In this document: in pieces, positions 51,495 through 59,098 of the stretch
Layout of the letters: every line of letters starts with the position of its first letter
Numbering within the stretch: position 1 is the stretch's first letter
Assembly (NCBI RefSeq): GCF_036226365.1
Contig: NZ_CP108462.1
Coordinates: 1,364,001 to 1,428,000, forward strand
Length of the DNA stretch: 64,000 nucleotides
Reading direction: 5' to 3'
Source: Streptomyces sp. NBC_01262
GTDB taxonomy: Bacteria; Actinomycetota; Actinomycetes; Streptomycetales; Streptomycetaceae
Position numbers and translations under genes: made by a program
The notes under the pieces: model-generated
The model's input: the letters and a program-made list of their open reading frames with translations, nothing else
What the model was told of the DNA's origin: nothing
The model's database searches: none

Positions 51495-52661
51495 ATGACC
51501 ATGTGGCTTACCGAGCACGACTGCCGGCTCGACGACTTCCGGACGCTCGTCGAGCAGCGCACCGATCCCGACGACTACCCCTGTGCGGACTCCGTCGAGC
51601 AGAACGTCCTCGTCTACGGCTCCCGCCTGCGCGAACGCGTCTCGACGCCCGAGGGCCGCCGCGCCGTACAGGCGGAGCTGGCGCGGGCGCTGATGGACGG
51701 CCCCGGCATCGTGGTGTTCAAGCAGGCCTTCGAGGACCTGTCGGTCGTGGACCGCGCCACGGAGGCCTTCGACGGGCTCATCGCCGAGCAGCGGGCCCAG
51801 GGCACCGCCGCCGGCGACCACTTCGCCGCGCCGGGGGCCAACGACCGGGTGTGGGGCGCCCAGGACAAGCTGGCGCTGCGCGACCCGGCCCTGTTCGCCG
51901 ACTACTACGCCAATGACGTCATCGCCCTGGTCGCGACCGCCTGGCTCGGCCCGGGCTACCAGATCACCTCACAGGTCAATGTCGTCAACCCCGGCGGCAA
52001 GGCCCAGGTGTCCCACCGCGACTACCACCTCGGCTTCATGTCCCGCGACCGGTCCCAGCGGTTCCCCGCCCACGTCCACCGGCTCTCGCCCGTGCTCACC
52101 CTCCAGGGCGCGGTCGCGCACTGCGACATGCCCGTCGAGACCGGCCCGACCCTCTACCTGCCGCACTCCCAGAAGTACGAGCCCGGCTACGTCGCCTTCC
52201 ATCTGCCCGAGTTCACCGAGTACTTCGAGGCTCACCACGTCCAGCTCCCGCTGGAGAAGGGCGACGCGGCCTTCTTCAACCCGGCGCTCTTCCACGGCGC
52301 CGGGACCAACCGCTCCGCGGACGTACGGCGCATGGCCAACCTGCTGCAGATCTCCTCCGCCTTCGGCCGCGCCATGGAGACCGTCGACCGCACCGCCATG
52401 TGCGAGGCCCTCTACCCCGTCCTCCTCGGCCTCAAGGCGGCCGGCACCGGCCAGGACCGGCTCCGTAACATCGTCGCCGCCTCCGCCGAGGGTTACGCCT
52501 TCCCCACCGACCTCGACCGCGACCAGCCGGTGGACGGCCTCGCCCCGCAGACCCAGGCCGAACTGCTCTGGCTCGCCCTCCAGCAGAACTGGGACCCGGC
52601 CGCCCTGACGAAGGAACTGCGCGCGCACAGCGACCGGCGGCGAGGGGAGCGGCGCTCGTGA
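51495..52661 (+). CDS. Phytanoyl-CoA dioxygenase (PhyH) family protein
   Basis: A 388-residue Fe(II)/2-oxoglutarate dioxygenase from ATG 51495. Iron ligands are the HxD in VSHRDYHLGF and the distal His in ALFHGAGTNRS; the Arg further on (DVRRMANLLQ) may bind 2-oxoglutarate. ETGPTLYLPHSQKYEPGY is typical of the family. PhyH proteins hydroxylate diverse small molecules. Sharing a promoter region with the LacI gene, it may modify a sugar or cyclitol derivative. Confidence 0.84.
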   Translation: MTMWLTEHDCRLDDFRTLVEQRTDPDDYPCADSVEQNVLVYGSRLRERVSTPEGRRAVQAELARALMDGPGIVVFKQAFEDLSVVDRATEAFDGLIAEQRAQGTAAGDHFAAPGANDRVWGAQDKLALRDPALFADYYANDVIALVATAWLGPGYQITSQVNVVNPGGKAQVSHRDYHLGFMSRDRSQRFPAHVHRLSPVLTLQGAVAHCDMPVETGPTLYLPHSQKYEPGYVAFHLPEFTEYFEAHHVQLPLEKGDAAFFNPALFHGAGTNRSADVRRMANLLQISSAFGRAMETVDRTAMCEALYPVLLGLKAAGTGQDRLRNIVAASAEGYAFPTDLDRDQPVDGLAPQTQAELLWLALQQNWDPAALTKELRAHSDRRRGERRS

Positions 52662-52670
52662 CTGACGTAC

Positions 52671-53654
52671 TCAGCCGTTGAGCGTCCCCATGAACTCGGG
52701 TGCGTAGCGGTCGCCGGTGACCGCGCCGTGTGGGGCAACCGCCTCGATCGCGGCGATGTCCTCGGGCGTGAGGGTCACCTGCGTCGCGGCGATGTTCTCC
52801 TCCAGGTAGCGGCGGCGCTTGGTGCCGGGGATGGAGACCGCGCCCTGGTGCTGCACCCAGGCGAGGGCGAGCTGGGAGGGAGTGAGGTTCTTGTCGGTGG
52901 CGATGCGGCGCACCTCGCGGACGACGTCGAGGTTGCGCCCGAAGTTCTCGCCCTGGAAGCGGGGGTCGGTGCGACGCCAGTCGTCCTCGGCGAAGTCATC
53001 GGGATCGGTGATGGCGCCGGACAGGAAGCCGCGCCCCAGCGGGGAGTAGGCGACAAGTCCGATCCCCGACTCCTGCAGGACCTTGAGCACTCCGTCGTGC
53101 TCGATACCGCGCTCGAAGAGAGAGTACTCGGTCTGGACGGCGGCGAGCGGATGGACGGCGTGCGCACGCCGGATGGTCTGGGCGGCCGCTTCGCACACAC
53201 CGAGGTGGCGGACCTTTCCCTCGGCGACCAGCTCGGCCATCGCGCCGACCGTCTCCTCGATCGGTACCTGCGGGTCCACCCGGTGCAGGTAGTACAGATC
53301 GACGTGTTCCATGCCCAGATGGCGCAGCGAGCGTTCCAGCGCACGGCGGACGTACTCCGGCCGGCCGTTGAGGCCGACCACCTGACCGTCGTCGGCGATC
53401 TCCATTCCGGTCTTGGTGGCCACCACCGCGGCTTCCCGGCGCCCTGTGAGCGCCTTCCCCAGGAGCTGCTCGTTGACGAAGGGGCCGTAGCTCTCGGCGG
53501 TGTCGAAGAGGGTGACACCGAGTTCCAGCGCACGGCCGATGGTGGCCAGCGACTCCTTCTCGTCCGTGGTGCCGTAGAAGGCGCTCATGCCCATACAGCC
53601 GAGACCCTGGATGCCCACGGTCAGGCCCTGGCTGCCCAGTGCGTGCTGTTCCAT
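52671..53654 (-). CDS. Aldo/keto reductase
   Basis: A 327-residue AKR from ATG 53654. The barrel start LTVGIQGLGCMGMSAFYGT, catalytic Asp/Tyr in LFDTAESYG, Lys in VVATKTGM and His in LYYLHRVDPQVPIEET are all present, with the NADPH site near SIPGTKRRRYLEENIAA. This is the YajO/AKR13-like subgroup acting on small aldehydes and ketones. The promoter holds a 22-bp palindrome shared with the TetR-linked gene at 54.9 kb, suggesting repression by that TetR. Confidence 0.88.
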   Translation of the reverse strand: MEQHALGSQGLTVGIQGLGCMGMSAFYGTTDEKESLATIGRALELGVTLFDTAESYGPFVNEQLLGKALTGRREAAVVATKTGMEIADDGQVVGLNGRPEYVRRALERSLRHLGMEHVDLYYLHRVDPQVPIEETVGAMAELVAEGKVRHLGVCEAAAQTIRRAHAVHPLAAVQTEYSLFERGIEHDGVLKVLQESGIGLVAYSPLGRGFLSGAITDPDDFAEDDWRRTDPRFQGENFGRNLDVVREVRRIATDKNLTPSQLALAWVQHQGAVSIPGTKRRRYLEENIAATQVTLTPEDIAAIEAVAPHGAVTGDRYAPEFMGTLNG

Positions 53655-53686
53655 CAGGCTCTCCCTGCTCTCACTGGCCGGGTAGA

Positions 53687-53708
53687 CTATTTTACAGCTG
53701 TCGAATAG
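53687..53708. promoter_or_regulatory. 22-bp palindrome, operator candidate (copy 1)
   Basis: CTATT...ACAGCTGT...AATAG is a near-perfect palindrome centred on CAGCTG between the divergent AKR and NAD(P)-binding-protein genes. It shares 17 of 22 bases with 54896-54917 next to the TetR gene. It is A/T-rich and overlaps likely promoter elements. Confidence 0.6.
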
Positions 53709-53754
53709 ATTGCGCTCGGAGCCACTGGGGCTCGGACCGGGACGGAGTGTCGGC

Positions 53755-54420
53755 GTGAAGGTGATTCTTTTCGGGGCATCGGGCATGGTCGGCCAAGGGG
53801 TTCTGCGCGCCTGCCTGGAAGACCCCGGCGTGACCGAGGTCGTCGCCGTCGCCCGACGGCCGCTCGGCCGCAGCGCCCCGAAGCTTCGTGAAGTGCTTCA
53901 TGCGGACTTCACGGACTTCACCCCGATCGCAGCGGATCTGGCAGGGGCTGACGCGTGCTTCTACTGCCTGGGGGTGTCCGCGGCGGGGCGGAGCGCGTCG
54001 GAGTACGAGAAGGTGACGTACGGCTACACCCTGGCCGCCGCGCACGTGGTGGCCGCCGGCAATCCGCGCCTGACCTTCGTGTACGTATCGGGAGAAGGCA
54101 CCGACAGCACGGAACAGGGGCGCGCGGCCTGGGCCCGGGTGAAGGGGCGCACGGAAAACGCTCTGCTGGCCATGGACATGCGGGCCTACGCCTTCCGTCC
54201 CGGATGGATCCAGCCCATGCACGGGGAAACCTCCGGCACGGGCTGGTACCGGCTGCTCTACCGGCTCACGTCCTGGTTCTATCCGCTCCTACGCCGGGTG
54301 GCACCCCGGTATGTGACCAGCACCGAGTATCTGGGGCGGGCGATGATCGCCGTCGCCCGGCTGGACGGTGCGGGGCCCCGCGTTCTGCGGACGCCGCAGA
54401 TCACACAGCTCGGGTCATAG
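53755..54420 (+). CDS. NAD(P)-binding Rossmann-fold protein (atypical SDR/NmrA-like)
   Basis: A 221-residue protein from GTG 53755 (ACGGAG eight bases upstream). It starts KVILFGASGMVGQGVLRACL, the GxxGxxG loop of atypical SDRs, with VVAVARRP after beta2 and YVSGEGTDSTEQG. The YxxxK pair is replaced by WARVKGRTE. Members bind NADP(H) and often act as epimerase-like or redox-sensing proteins; function here unknown. It ends 6 bases inside the convergent SnoaL-like gene. Confidence 0.78.
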   Translation: MKVILFGASGMVGQGVLRACLEDPGVTEVVAVARRPLGRSAPKLREVLHADFTDFTPIAADLAGADACFYCLGVSAAGRSASEYEKVTYGYTLAAAHVVAAGNPRLTFVYVSGEGTDSTEQGRAAWARVKGRTENALLAMDMRAYAFRPGWIQPMHGETSGTGWYRLLYRLTSWFYPLLRRVAPRYVTSTEYLGRAMIAVARLDGAGPRVLRTPQITQLGS

Positions 54421-54876
54421 GCCGCGGGTCTCGGTCCAGTCGACCATCAGCCGTCGCTCGGCGAAGTACCACTCGCCGTCCTGCTTGGCGAACTCGTCGA
54501 GATAGCGGATCGAGGCGATCATGATCGTGCGCCGCCCGTCGTCGCCGGCCGAGATGTGGTGGGCCAGGCAGTAGCTCTCGCCGGTCGCCCGGGTCCCGTC
54601 CAGGGTGACGGTGCTCTGGCCGTTGAAGTGCGTCGTCGCCTGGTAGACGTTGAGGGCGTCGAACACCGGGGCGAGGGCCTCGCGTCCGTGCAGTTCCTGG
54701 GTCGGCGCCGCCGCCGTGGCGTCCATGAACACCAGAAAACGCGTGTCTTCCGTGAACAGGGCCATCTGTCCCTTGGCGTCCCGCCGGTCCGCACAGTGCG
54801 CGTAGGCGTCGATCAGCTCACGGATGGCCAGTCGGTCAGCGGTCTCCTGGGGCGAGATCGAGGAGTGGGGGGCCAT
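54415..54876 (-). CDS. SnoaL/NTF2-fold protein
   Basis: A 153-residue protein from ATG 54876 with GGAAGGAG seven bases upstream. LAIRELIDAYAHCADRRDAK, MALFTEDTRFLVF and THFNGQSTVTLDGTRATGES are typical of the SnoaL_4/NTF2-like cone fold, used by cyclases, dehydratases and ring hydroxylase beta subunits. Here it is a stand-alone protein divergent from a TetR gene and probably its target. Confidence 0.8.
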   Translation of the reverse strand: MAPHSSISPQETADRLAIRELIDAYAHCADRRDAKGQMALFTEDTRFLVFMDATAAAPTQELHGREALAPVFDALNVYQATTHFNGQSTVTLDGTRATGESYCLAHHISAGDDGRRTIMIASIRYLDEFAKQDGEWYFAERRLMVDWTETRGL

Positions 54877-54895
54877 GACAATCTCCTTCCCGCTA

Positions 54896-54917
54896 CTATT
54901 TGACAGATGTATAAAAG
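54896..54917. promoter_or_regulatory. 22-bp operator candidate (copy 2)
   Basis: CTATTTGACAGATGTATAAA and two further bases match the palindrome at 53687-53708 at 17 of 22 positions, including the central ACAG.TGT. It lies 20 bases before the SnoaL-like gene and about 55 before the TetR start. Confidence 0.55.
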
Positions 54918-54971
54918 CATTGGCGACGGCGTAGCGCAACGCATACGCCGCACCGGCAGGAGGGCAGCGCG

Positions 54972-55553
54972 CTGAACGGACGGACGGACCCACGCATCAC
55001 GCGGACGACCCGGGCCTTCGAACAGGCCATCGTGGAACTCGCCGCGCGGCAACCCGTCTCCCGGATCACCGTCGCCGAGCTGGCGGATCGCGCCGGGGTC
55101 ACCCGGGCTACCTTCTACAACCGCTACGCCACACCGCTCGACCTGCTCATCCAGGTGCTCCACGCCGACCTGGAACGCGGTCACCAACGGGAGCGGGAGC
55201 GGCGGGCGCAGGGCGGGTACTCGCCTCAGCAGCTGCTTCGCCTCGCCACCGCGGAGGTCGCGGATCACATCGACCGCTTCAGGGACGTCTACCTGAACTC
55301 CCTCGGCGATCCGGCGGACAGCGGGGTGTACGCGGCGCTCGTACACCACTTCAACGACTACACCCTGGCCTTCATGGCCCGCGGCGGCACCGATCTCCCC
55401 GACGTCAACCGCCATGTGATCGCCGAGTTCATGGCGCACGGCTTCGCCGGGGCCATCAAGGCGTGGCTCAACGACCCCTCTGTGACCAAGGACGAGATGG
55501 TCGACGCGGCCGTGGCCTGCGCGCCCGCCTGGTGGGCCTCCGGCACCGGCTAG
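54972..55553 (+). CDS. TetR-family regulator with probable CTG start
   Basis: A 193-residue protein. The typical TetR N-terminus (RTDPRITRTTRAFEQAIVEL) reads open upstream of the first GTG at 55032, and no ATG, GTG or TTG occurs before the in-frame stop at 54912. CTG 54972 follows AGGAGGG by seven bases, so it is the best start. Starting at 55032 would cut off helix 1. HTH: ITVAELADRAGVTRATFYNRY. Likely targets are the SnoaL-like gene and the AKR pair, through the shared 22-bp sites. Confidence 0.78.
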   Translation: MNGRTDPRITRTTRAFEQAIVELAARQPVSRITVAELADRAGVTRATFYNRYATPLDLLIQVLHADLERGHQRERERRAQGGYSPQQLLRLATAEVADHIDRFRDVYLNSLGDPADSGVYAALVHHFNDYTLAFMARGGTDLPDVNRHVIAEFMAHGFAGAIKAWLNDPSVTKDEMVDAAVACAPAWWASGTG

Positions 55554-55576
55554 GGCCTGTCCACAGGACAGGCCCT
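55552..55576. terminator. Bidirectional terminator between TetR and YceI genes
   Basis: An 11-bp perfect stem (AGGGCCTGTCC with GGACAGGCCCT) and a 3-base loop lie between the convergent stops, starting within the TetR stop codon. No T-run follows on either side. The word GGCCTGTCC also appears in the hairpin at 62371-62398. Confidence 0.8.
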
Positions 55577-55579
55577 GGG

Positions 55580-56104
55580 TCAGGCCGAGGCCTCGGCGTC
55601 GTGGGTGAAGCGGAGCGTGGCGGTGACGGTGGTCAGGCCGCGGAGCATGCCGAGCTGGTTCCAGCCCATGCCGAACTCACCCCGGTCCACGGTCAGTTCG
55701 GCGCTCAGGGTGAGCGCGTCGGAGCCGTCCCGGGTGACGGTCGCGGGGAAGGACTGCGGCCGGCTGATGCCGCGTACGGTCAGCTCTCCGGCGACCTGGA
55801 CTGTGCCGTCCGCGCCGGGCACGGCGCTGCGTACGGCGAAGGTGACGGCGGGGTGGTTGTCCACGTCGAAGAAGTCGGCCGAGCGCAGGTGCTTGTCGCG
55901 CTTGGCGTGCTTGGTGTCCAGCGAGGCGGAGTCCAGGGTGACATTGCCCGAGGCGGATCCGTCGGGGTGGACCTCGCCCCCGCCGCTGACGGCGGCGAAC
56001 GTGCCGTTGACGGTGACCAGGCCCCAGATCGTCTTGTGCCGGAGGGCAACGGTGGACCGGGTCCGGTCGAGCTGCCAGCGGCCGGTTTCGACTGCGACGG
56101 ACAT
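55580..56104 (-). CDS. YceI-family lipocalin-like protein
   Basis: A 174-residue protein from ATG 56104 with GGGAGAA upstream. TGRWQLDRTRSTVALRHKTI, DSASLDTKHAKRDKHLRSAD and ELTVRGISRPQSFP are YceI signatures; the fold is a lipocalin-like barrel that binds polyisoprenoids or similar lipids. No signal peptide, so cytoplasmic as usual for actinobacterial members. Divergent from a MarR gene over two CCAAATTTGG operators, so likely repressed by it. Confidence 0.88.
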   Translation of the reverse strand: MSVAVETGRWQLDRTRSTVALRHKTIWGLVTVNGTFAAVSGGGEVHPDGSASGNVTLDSASLDTKHAKRDKHLRSADFFDVDNHPAVTFAVRSAVPGADGTVQVAGELTVRGISRPQSFPATVTRDGSDALTLSAELTVDRGEFGMGWNQLGMLRGLTTVTATLRFTHDAEASA

Positions 56105-56152
56105 GAGAGTTCTCCCGACAAGGGTGGAGGCCAGGCGGACGACCTCAGGTCG

Positions 56153-56197
56153 TCCAAATTTGGATGACCCCACGCTAACGCCTCATCCAAATTTGGA
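56153..56197. promoter_or_regulatory. Two TCCAAATTTGGA operators
   Basis: Perfect 12-bp palindromes TCCAAATTTGGA at 56153-56164 and 56186-56197, centres 33 bp apart (three turns), between the divergent YceI and MarR genes. Palindromes of this kind in a MarR divergent promoter are classical autoregulatory sites. Confidence 0.8.
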
Positions 56198-56217
56198 CAA
56201 CCAGTAGACTGGGGACC

Positions 56218-56721
56218 ATGGCCGACACCCCCGCCTCCGCCGACCCGCCCGAACGCGATGAGCCGTGCGGGAACGGGCTGCTGCAGCCCGAACTGCGGGC
56301 CTGGATGCACCTGCTGGCCGCGGCCGGGGCGATCGAGCAGCAGCTCCACTCACTGGTCAAGGAGGCACTCGGCGTCTCGCACGACGAGTTCCTGGTGCTG
56401 TGCCTGCTGGCCGACCAGCCTTCCGCGACCCTGCGCATGACGCGGATCGCGGAACTGCTCGGCCGCCCCAAGACCCGCCTGACCTACCAGGTCGCCTGCC
56501 TCCAGCACGCCGGACTCGCCACCCGCCGCGCCTCGCGCTGCGACCGGCGCGGCATCGAGGTGTCACTCACCGACAAGGCCCGCCAACTGCTGGACGAAGC
56601 GTCCCCCGCCCTCGCCGACGCCATCACCCAGGCAGTCACCTGCGCAGTAGGCCCCCACCACCGCGAGGCCCTGCGCGGCCTGCTGGCCGGCACGCCCGAC
56701 TCGGACGCCCAGCCGGCCTGA
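56218..56721 (+). CDS. MarR-family transcriptional regulator
   Basis: A 167-residue protein from ATG 56218. The winged helix reads MTRIAELLGRPKTRLTYQVACLQHAGLATRRASRCDRRGIEV in stretches, including the wing with DRRG. Flanking helices provide dimer contacts. Control of itself and YceI through the two upstream palindromes is very likely; MarR proteins in such pairs often respond to phenolics or oxidants. Confidence 0.86.
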   Translation: MADTPASADPPERDEPCGNGLLQPELRAWMHLLAAAGAIEQQLHSLVKEALGVSHDEFLVLCLLADQPSATLRMTRIAELLGRPKTRLTYQVACLQHAGLATRRASRCDRRGIEVSLTDKARQLLDEASPALADAITQAVTCAVGPHHREALRGLLAGTPDSDAQPA

Positions 56722-56781
56722 CGCTCGCCGACGGTGACCGCAGTCGGAATACAGGGCGACAACCCGCCGGTTGAGCCTCAC

Positions 56782-57006
56782 ATGGAGCACACAGCCAACG
56801 CGGCCCGCAGGCCTGACACACCAGCCCACAGAGCCCATCGGCGGGTTCTGGCCGTGGCGTTCGCAGTGGCCCTGAACGCGGCCGCCGCCCTGCTGATGAC
56901 GACCCGCGGTCTTCCCGAGGCCGTCGCGGGCGCGGCCCTGGCGGGCGTGGGCTGGTTCCTCACCGGACGCCTCGCCGCCTGGCACCCCGCGCCGGTGAGG
57001 CGATGA
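56782..57006 (+). CDS. Small membrane protein, 74 residues
   Basis: From ATG 56782 (GTG 56734 is an in-frame alternative), with two hydrophobic segments: VLAVAFAVALNAAAALLM and VAGAALAGVGWFL. No known domain. Its stop overlaps the ATG of the next membrane protein gene, so the two are probably made together. Confidence 0.55.
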   Translation: MEHTANAARRPDTPAHRAHRRVLAVAFAVALNAAAALLMTTRGLPEAVAGAALAGVGWFLTGRLAAWHPAPVRR

Positions 57007-57422
57007 GCGCCACCGACGCACCGGAACGGCACCGGCGCCACACCCTCGAACTGCTCACCCTCTGCGCCGTCGGTCTCGTCCTCTGGACCGTCCTGCTGGC
57101 GCTCACCCTGCCGTCCGACTACCACGTACACCAGTGGCGGACCACCTGGGTCGGCTTCGACGCCCTCCTGGTCGCCGCCATGGCCTCCACGGCCTATCTC
57201 GGCTGGCGCAAACACCGCAGCGTCGTCATCACCGCCCTGGCGACCGCGGCCCTTCTGATCTGCGACGCGTGGTTCGACGTCTCCCTCGCCATCGGCACCC
57301 CCGACATCTGGATCTCGGCCGTACTGGCTGTCCTCGTCGAAGTCCCCATGGCCGCCTTCCTCATCCACCGGGTGTACGCACTCCTCCCCGCCGTCCCCGC
57401 ACGGCCCAGGCCCGGGCGCTGA
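57003..57422 (+). CDS. Integral membrane protein, four predicted helices
   Basis: A 139-residue protein from ATG 57003. Hydrophobic segments at about residues 15-35, 48-66, 72-90 and 98-118 (for example LLTLCAVGLVLWTVLLALTL). Conserved-looking polar residues YHVHQWRTTWVGFD and ICDAWFDV lie near the membrane ends, as in streptomycete families of unknown function. The 3' end overlaps the convergent methyltransferase gene by 62 bases. Confidence 0.7.
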   Translation: MSATDAPERHRRHTLELLTLCAVGLVLWTVLLALTLPSDYHVHQWRTTWVGFDALLVAAMASTAYLGWRKHRSVVITALATAALLICDAWFDVSLAIGTPDIWISAVLAVLVEVPMAAFLIHRVYALLPAVPARPRPGR

Positions 57423-58173
57423 GGGGTATCGACCCGTCGGCGGCGTGGGGCACGACGGCCCGCAGGCGCATCCGAAGCGCGGCGCGCCGGTCCTGCGGCA
57501 GGGACATCGCATAGCCGGGAGCCGGCCCCTGGCCGCCGAGGAACGGCGTCCAGTATTCGTCGAAGTCGCGGAACCGGGTCGGCACGTCGATCGCCTCGAC
57601 CCGTACGCCGGCCAGTCCGGCGCCGGTGAACAGAGCGCGGAGCCTGTCCGGCCGGCACAGCGGGAACCGCGTCCCCTCGTCCAGCTCGCGGGCACGGGGG
57701 TCGAGCGCGACGGCGGCATCCCAGAAGCACCGGATGAGCTGCATGCCCTCGGCGTAGTCCCACACATACGCGCCGACCGTGCCGCCCGGCCGGGTGACGC
57801 GGGCCAGTTCCGCCACCGCGCGCACCGGATCGGGCAGGAAGTTCAGCACCAGCCCGCTCACGGCGACGTCCGCCACCGCGCCGGGGAACGGCAGCGCCCC
57901 GGCGTCCCCGGCCACGAAGTGCGCCCGGGGGTCGGCGATGCGGCGGCGCGCGTAGCGCACGTACGCCTCCGAGGCGTCGGCACCGACCACCTCGGCCGGG
58001 CGGCCCGCGTCGAGCACCGCCTGCGACACCGCGCCGGTGCCGCATCCGATGTCGAGCCAGCGCGCTGCGGGGGCCACCTCCAGCCGGCGCACGAACTCGG
58101 CCGCCACCGCCCGGCTCCACCGCCCGATGTACGGCTCATAGGCCGCGCCGACTGCCCACACGTCGCCTTCCAT
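57361..58173 (-). CDS. SAM-dependent methyltransferase (Methyltransf_11/25 type)
   Basis: A 270-residue protein from ATG 58173. Motif I WLDIGCGTGAVSQAVLDAG, then VVGADASEAYVRYARRR, GDAGALPFPGAVADVAVSGL and LARVTRPGGTVGAYVWDY. This looks like a ubiquinone/menaquinone-biosynthesis-like small-molecule methylase; no specific substrate. AGGA lies very close to the ATG, so the start is uncertain. Confidence 0.82.
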   Translation of the reverse strand: MEGDVWAVGAAYEPYIGRWSRAVAAEFVRRLEVAPAARWLDIGCGTGAVSQAVLDAGRPAEVVGADASEAYVRYARRRIADPRAHFVAGDAGALPFPGAVADVAVSGLVLNFLPDPVRAVAELARVTRPGGTVGAYVWDYAEGMQLIRCFWDAAVALDPRARELDEGTRFPLCRPDRLRALFTGAGLAGVRVEAIDVPTRFRDFDEYWTPFLGGQGPAPGYAMSLPQDRRAALRMRLRAVVPHAADGSIPLSARAWAVRGRRGGVRTPGG

Positions 58174-58278
58174 GTCCTGAGTCTGCCGGGCGCAGCCCCA
58201 CAGCACCCTTCCGAATCCTTCCCAGGATCACCCGTTCGGGTAGTGCGCCAGAAATCGAACACATGATTGAATCCTGGT

Positions 58279-58506
58279 ATGCCCTACACCTTCCCCGACG
58301 ACCTGCTCCAAGCCCAGCGCGATTGGTACGCCGTGTACCACCAGCTCGCCACCGCCAGCCACATATCCCAGACCACCGTCCTGCGGCGCAGCCTCCAGCG
58401 GCTGTCGGTCCGGATCTCCACGCACCCCTACTGGACGACCATCCCCGGCCGGGCACCGGCGGCCCGGCTGGAGTTGAAGCGATCAGCATTGGACGCGGTC
58501 CGATGA
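58279..58506 (+). CDS. Small conserved hypothetical protein, 75 residues
   Basis: From ATG 58279: MPYTFPDDLLQAQRDWYAVY, then a helical basic part RRSLQRLSVRISTHPYW. To my recollection similar small proteins occur in many streptomycetes, function unknown. It ends six bases before the next gene, suggesting an operon. Confidence 0.6.
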   Translation: MPYTFPDDLLQAQRDWYAVYHQLATASHISQTTVLRRSLQRLSVRISTHPYWTTIPGRAPAARLELKRSALDAVR

Positions 58507-58512
58507 GGGCAG

Positions 58513-58974
58513 ATGACGGTTATGCAGATCGCTTCGCTGCCGTACCTCGATGAGCACACGACCCTCGTCGCGGCCGGGGTCGACGACGTCTGGCGCGGTC
58601 TGGGCGAGACGCTGGACCGGTCCTTCTCCCGTCCCTCCATGGCCGGCTACGCAAGGCTGGTCCGGTCCGCCGACCGCAGCGCGTCAGGGCCACGCCCCCT
58701 CGCCGAGGGCTCCACGTTTCCCGGCTTCCGGGTGGCCGCGGCGATTCCGGGACGGGAGCTGGTCCTTCGGGGGAGCCACCGCTTCTCCTCCTACGCCCTG
58801 ATCTTCCGCCTCGAACCCGTGGGCCCGGGCCGGTCGCGGCTCAGCGCAGAGAGCCGGGCCGTCTTCCCCGGCCCGGCCGGCGCCTTCTACCGGCGGCTCG
58901 TCATCGGAACGGGCGGGCATGTGGCCGGCATGCGGCGCCTGCTCTCGGCGGTCCGGCACCGATCCGAGGGATGA
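58513..58974 (+). CDS. SRPBCC/DUF2867-like protein
   Basis: A 153-residue protein from ATG 58513 with GAGGGCAG upstream. The pattern GSTFPGFRVAAAIPGRELVL, FSSYALIFRLEPVGPGRSRLSAESRAVFPG and RLVIGTGGHVAGMRRLL suggests the helix-grip fold of SRPBCC lipid-binding proteins. Ligand unknown. Confidence 0.65.
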   Translation: MTVMQIASLPYLDEHTTLVAAGVDDVWRGLGETLDRSFSRPSMAGYARLVRSADRSASGPRPLAEGSTFPGFRVAAAIPGRELVLRGSHRFSSYALIFRLEPVGPGRSRLSAESRAVFPGPAGAFYRRLVIGTGGHVAGMRRLLSAVRHRSEG

Positions 58975-59098
58975 CGCGGCGGGGCGCCATGTACTGCGTT
59001 CTCAGTAGTGGGGATTGTCGGCAGACGCACGACGACGGGAAGGGCCGCGGCCGGGAGCCTTGGCAGGTACCCGAATCAGATGCGGAGACCTCCTTCCC

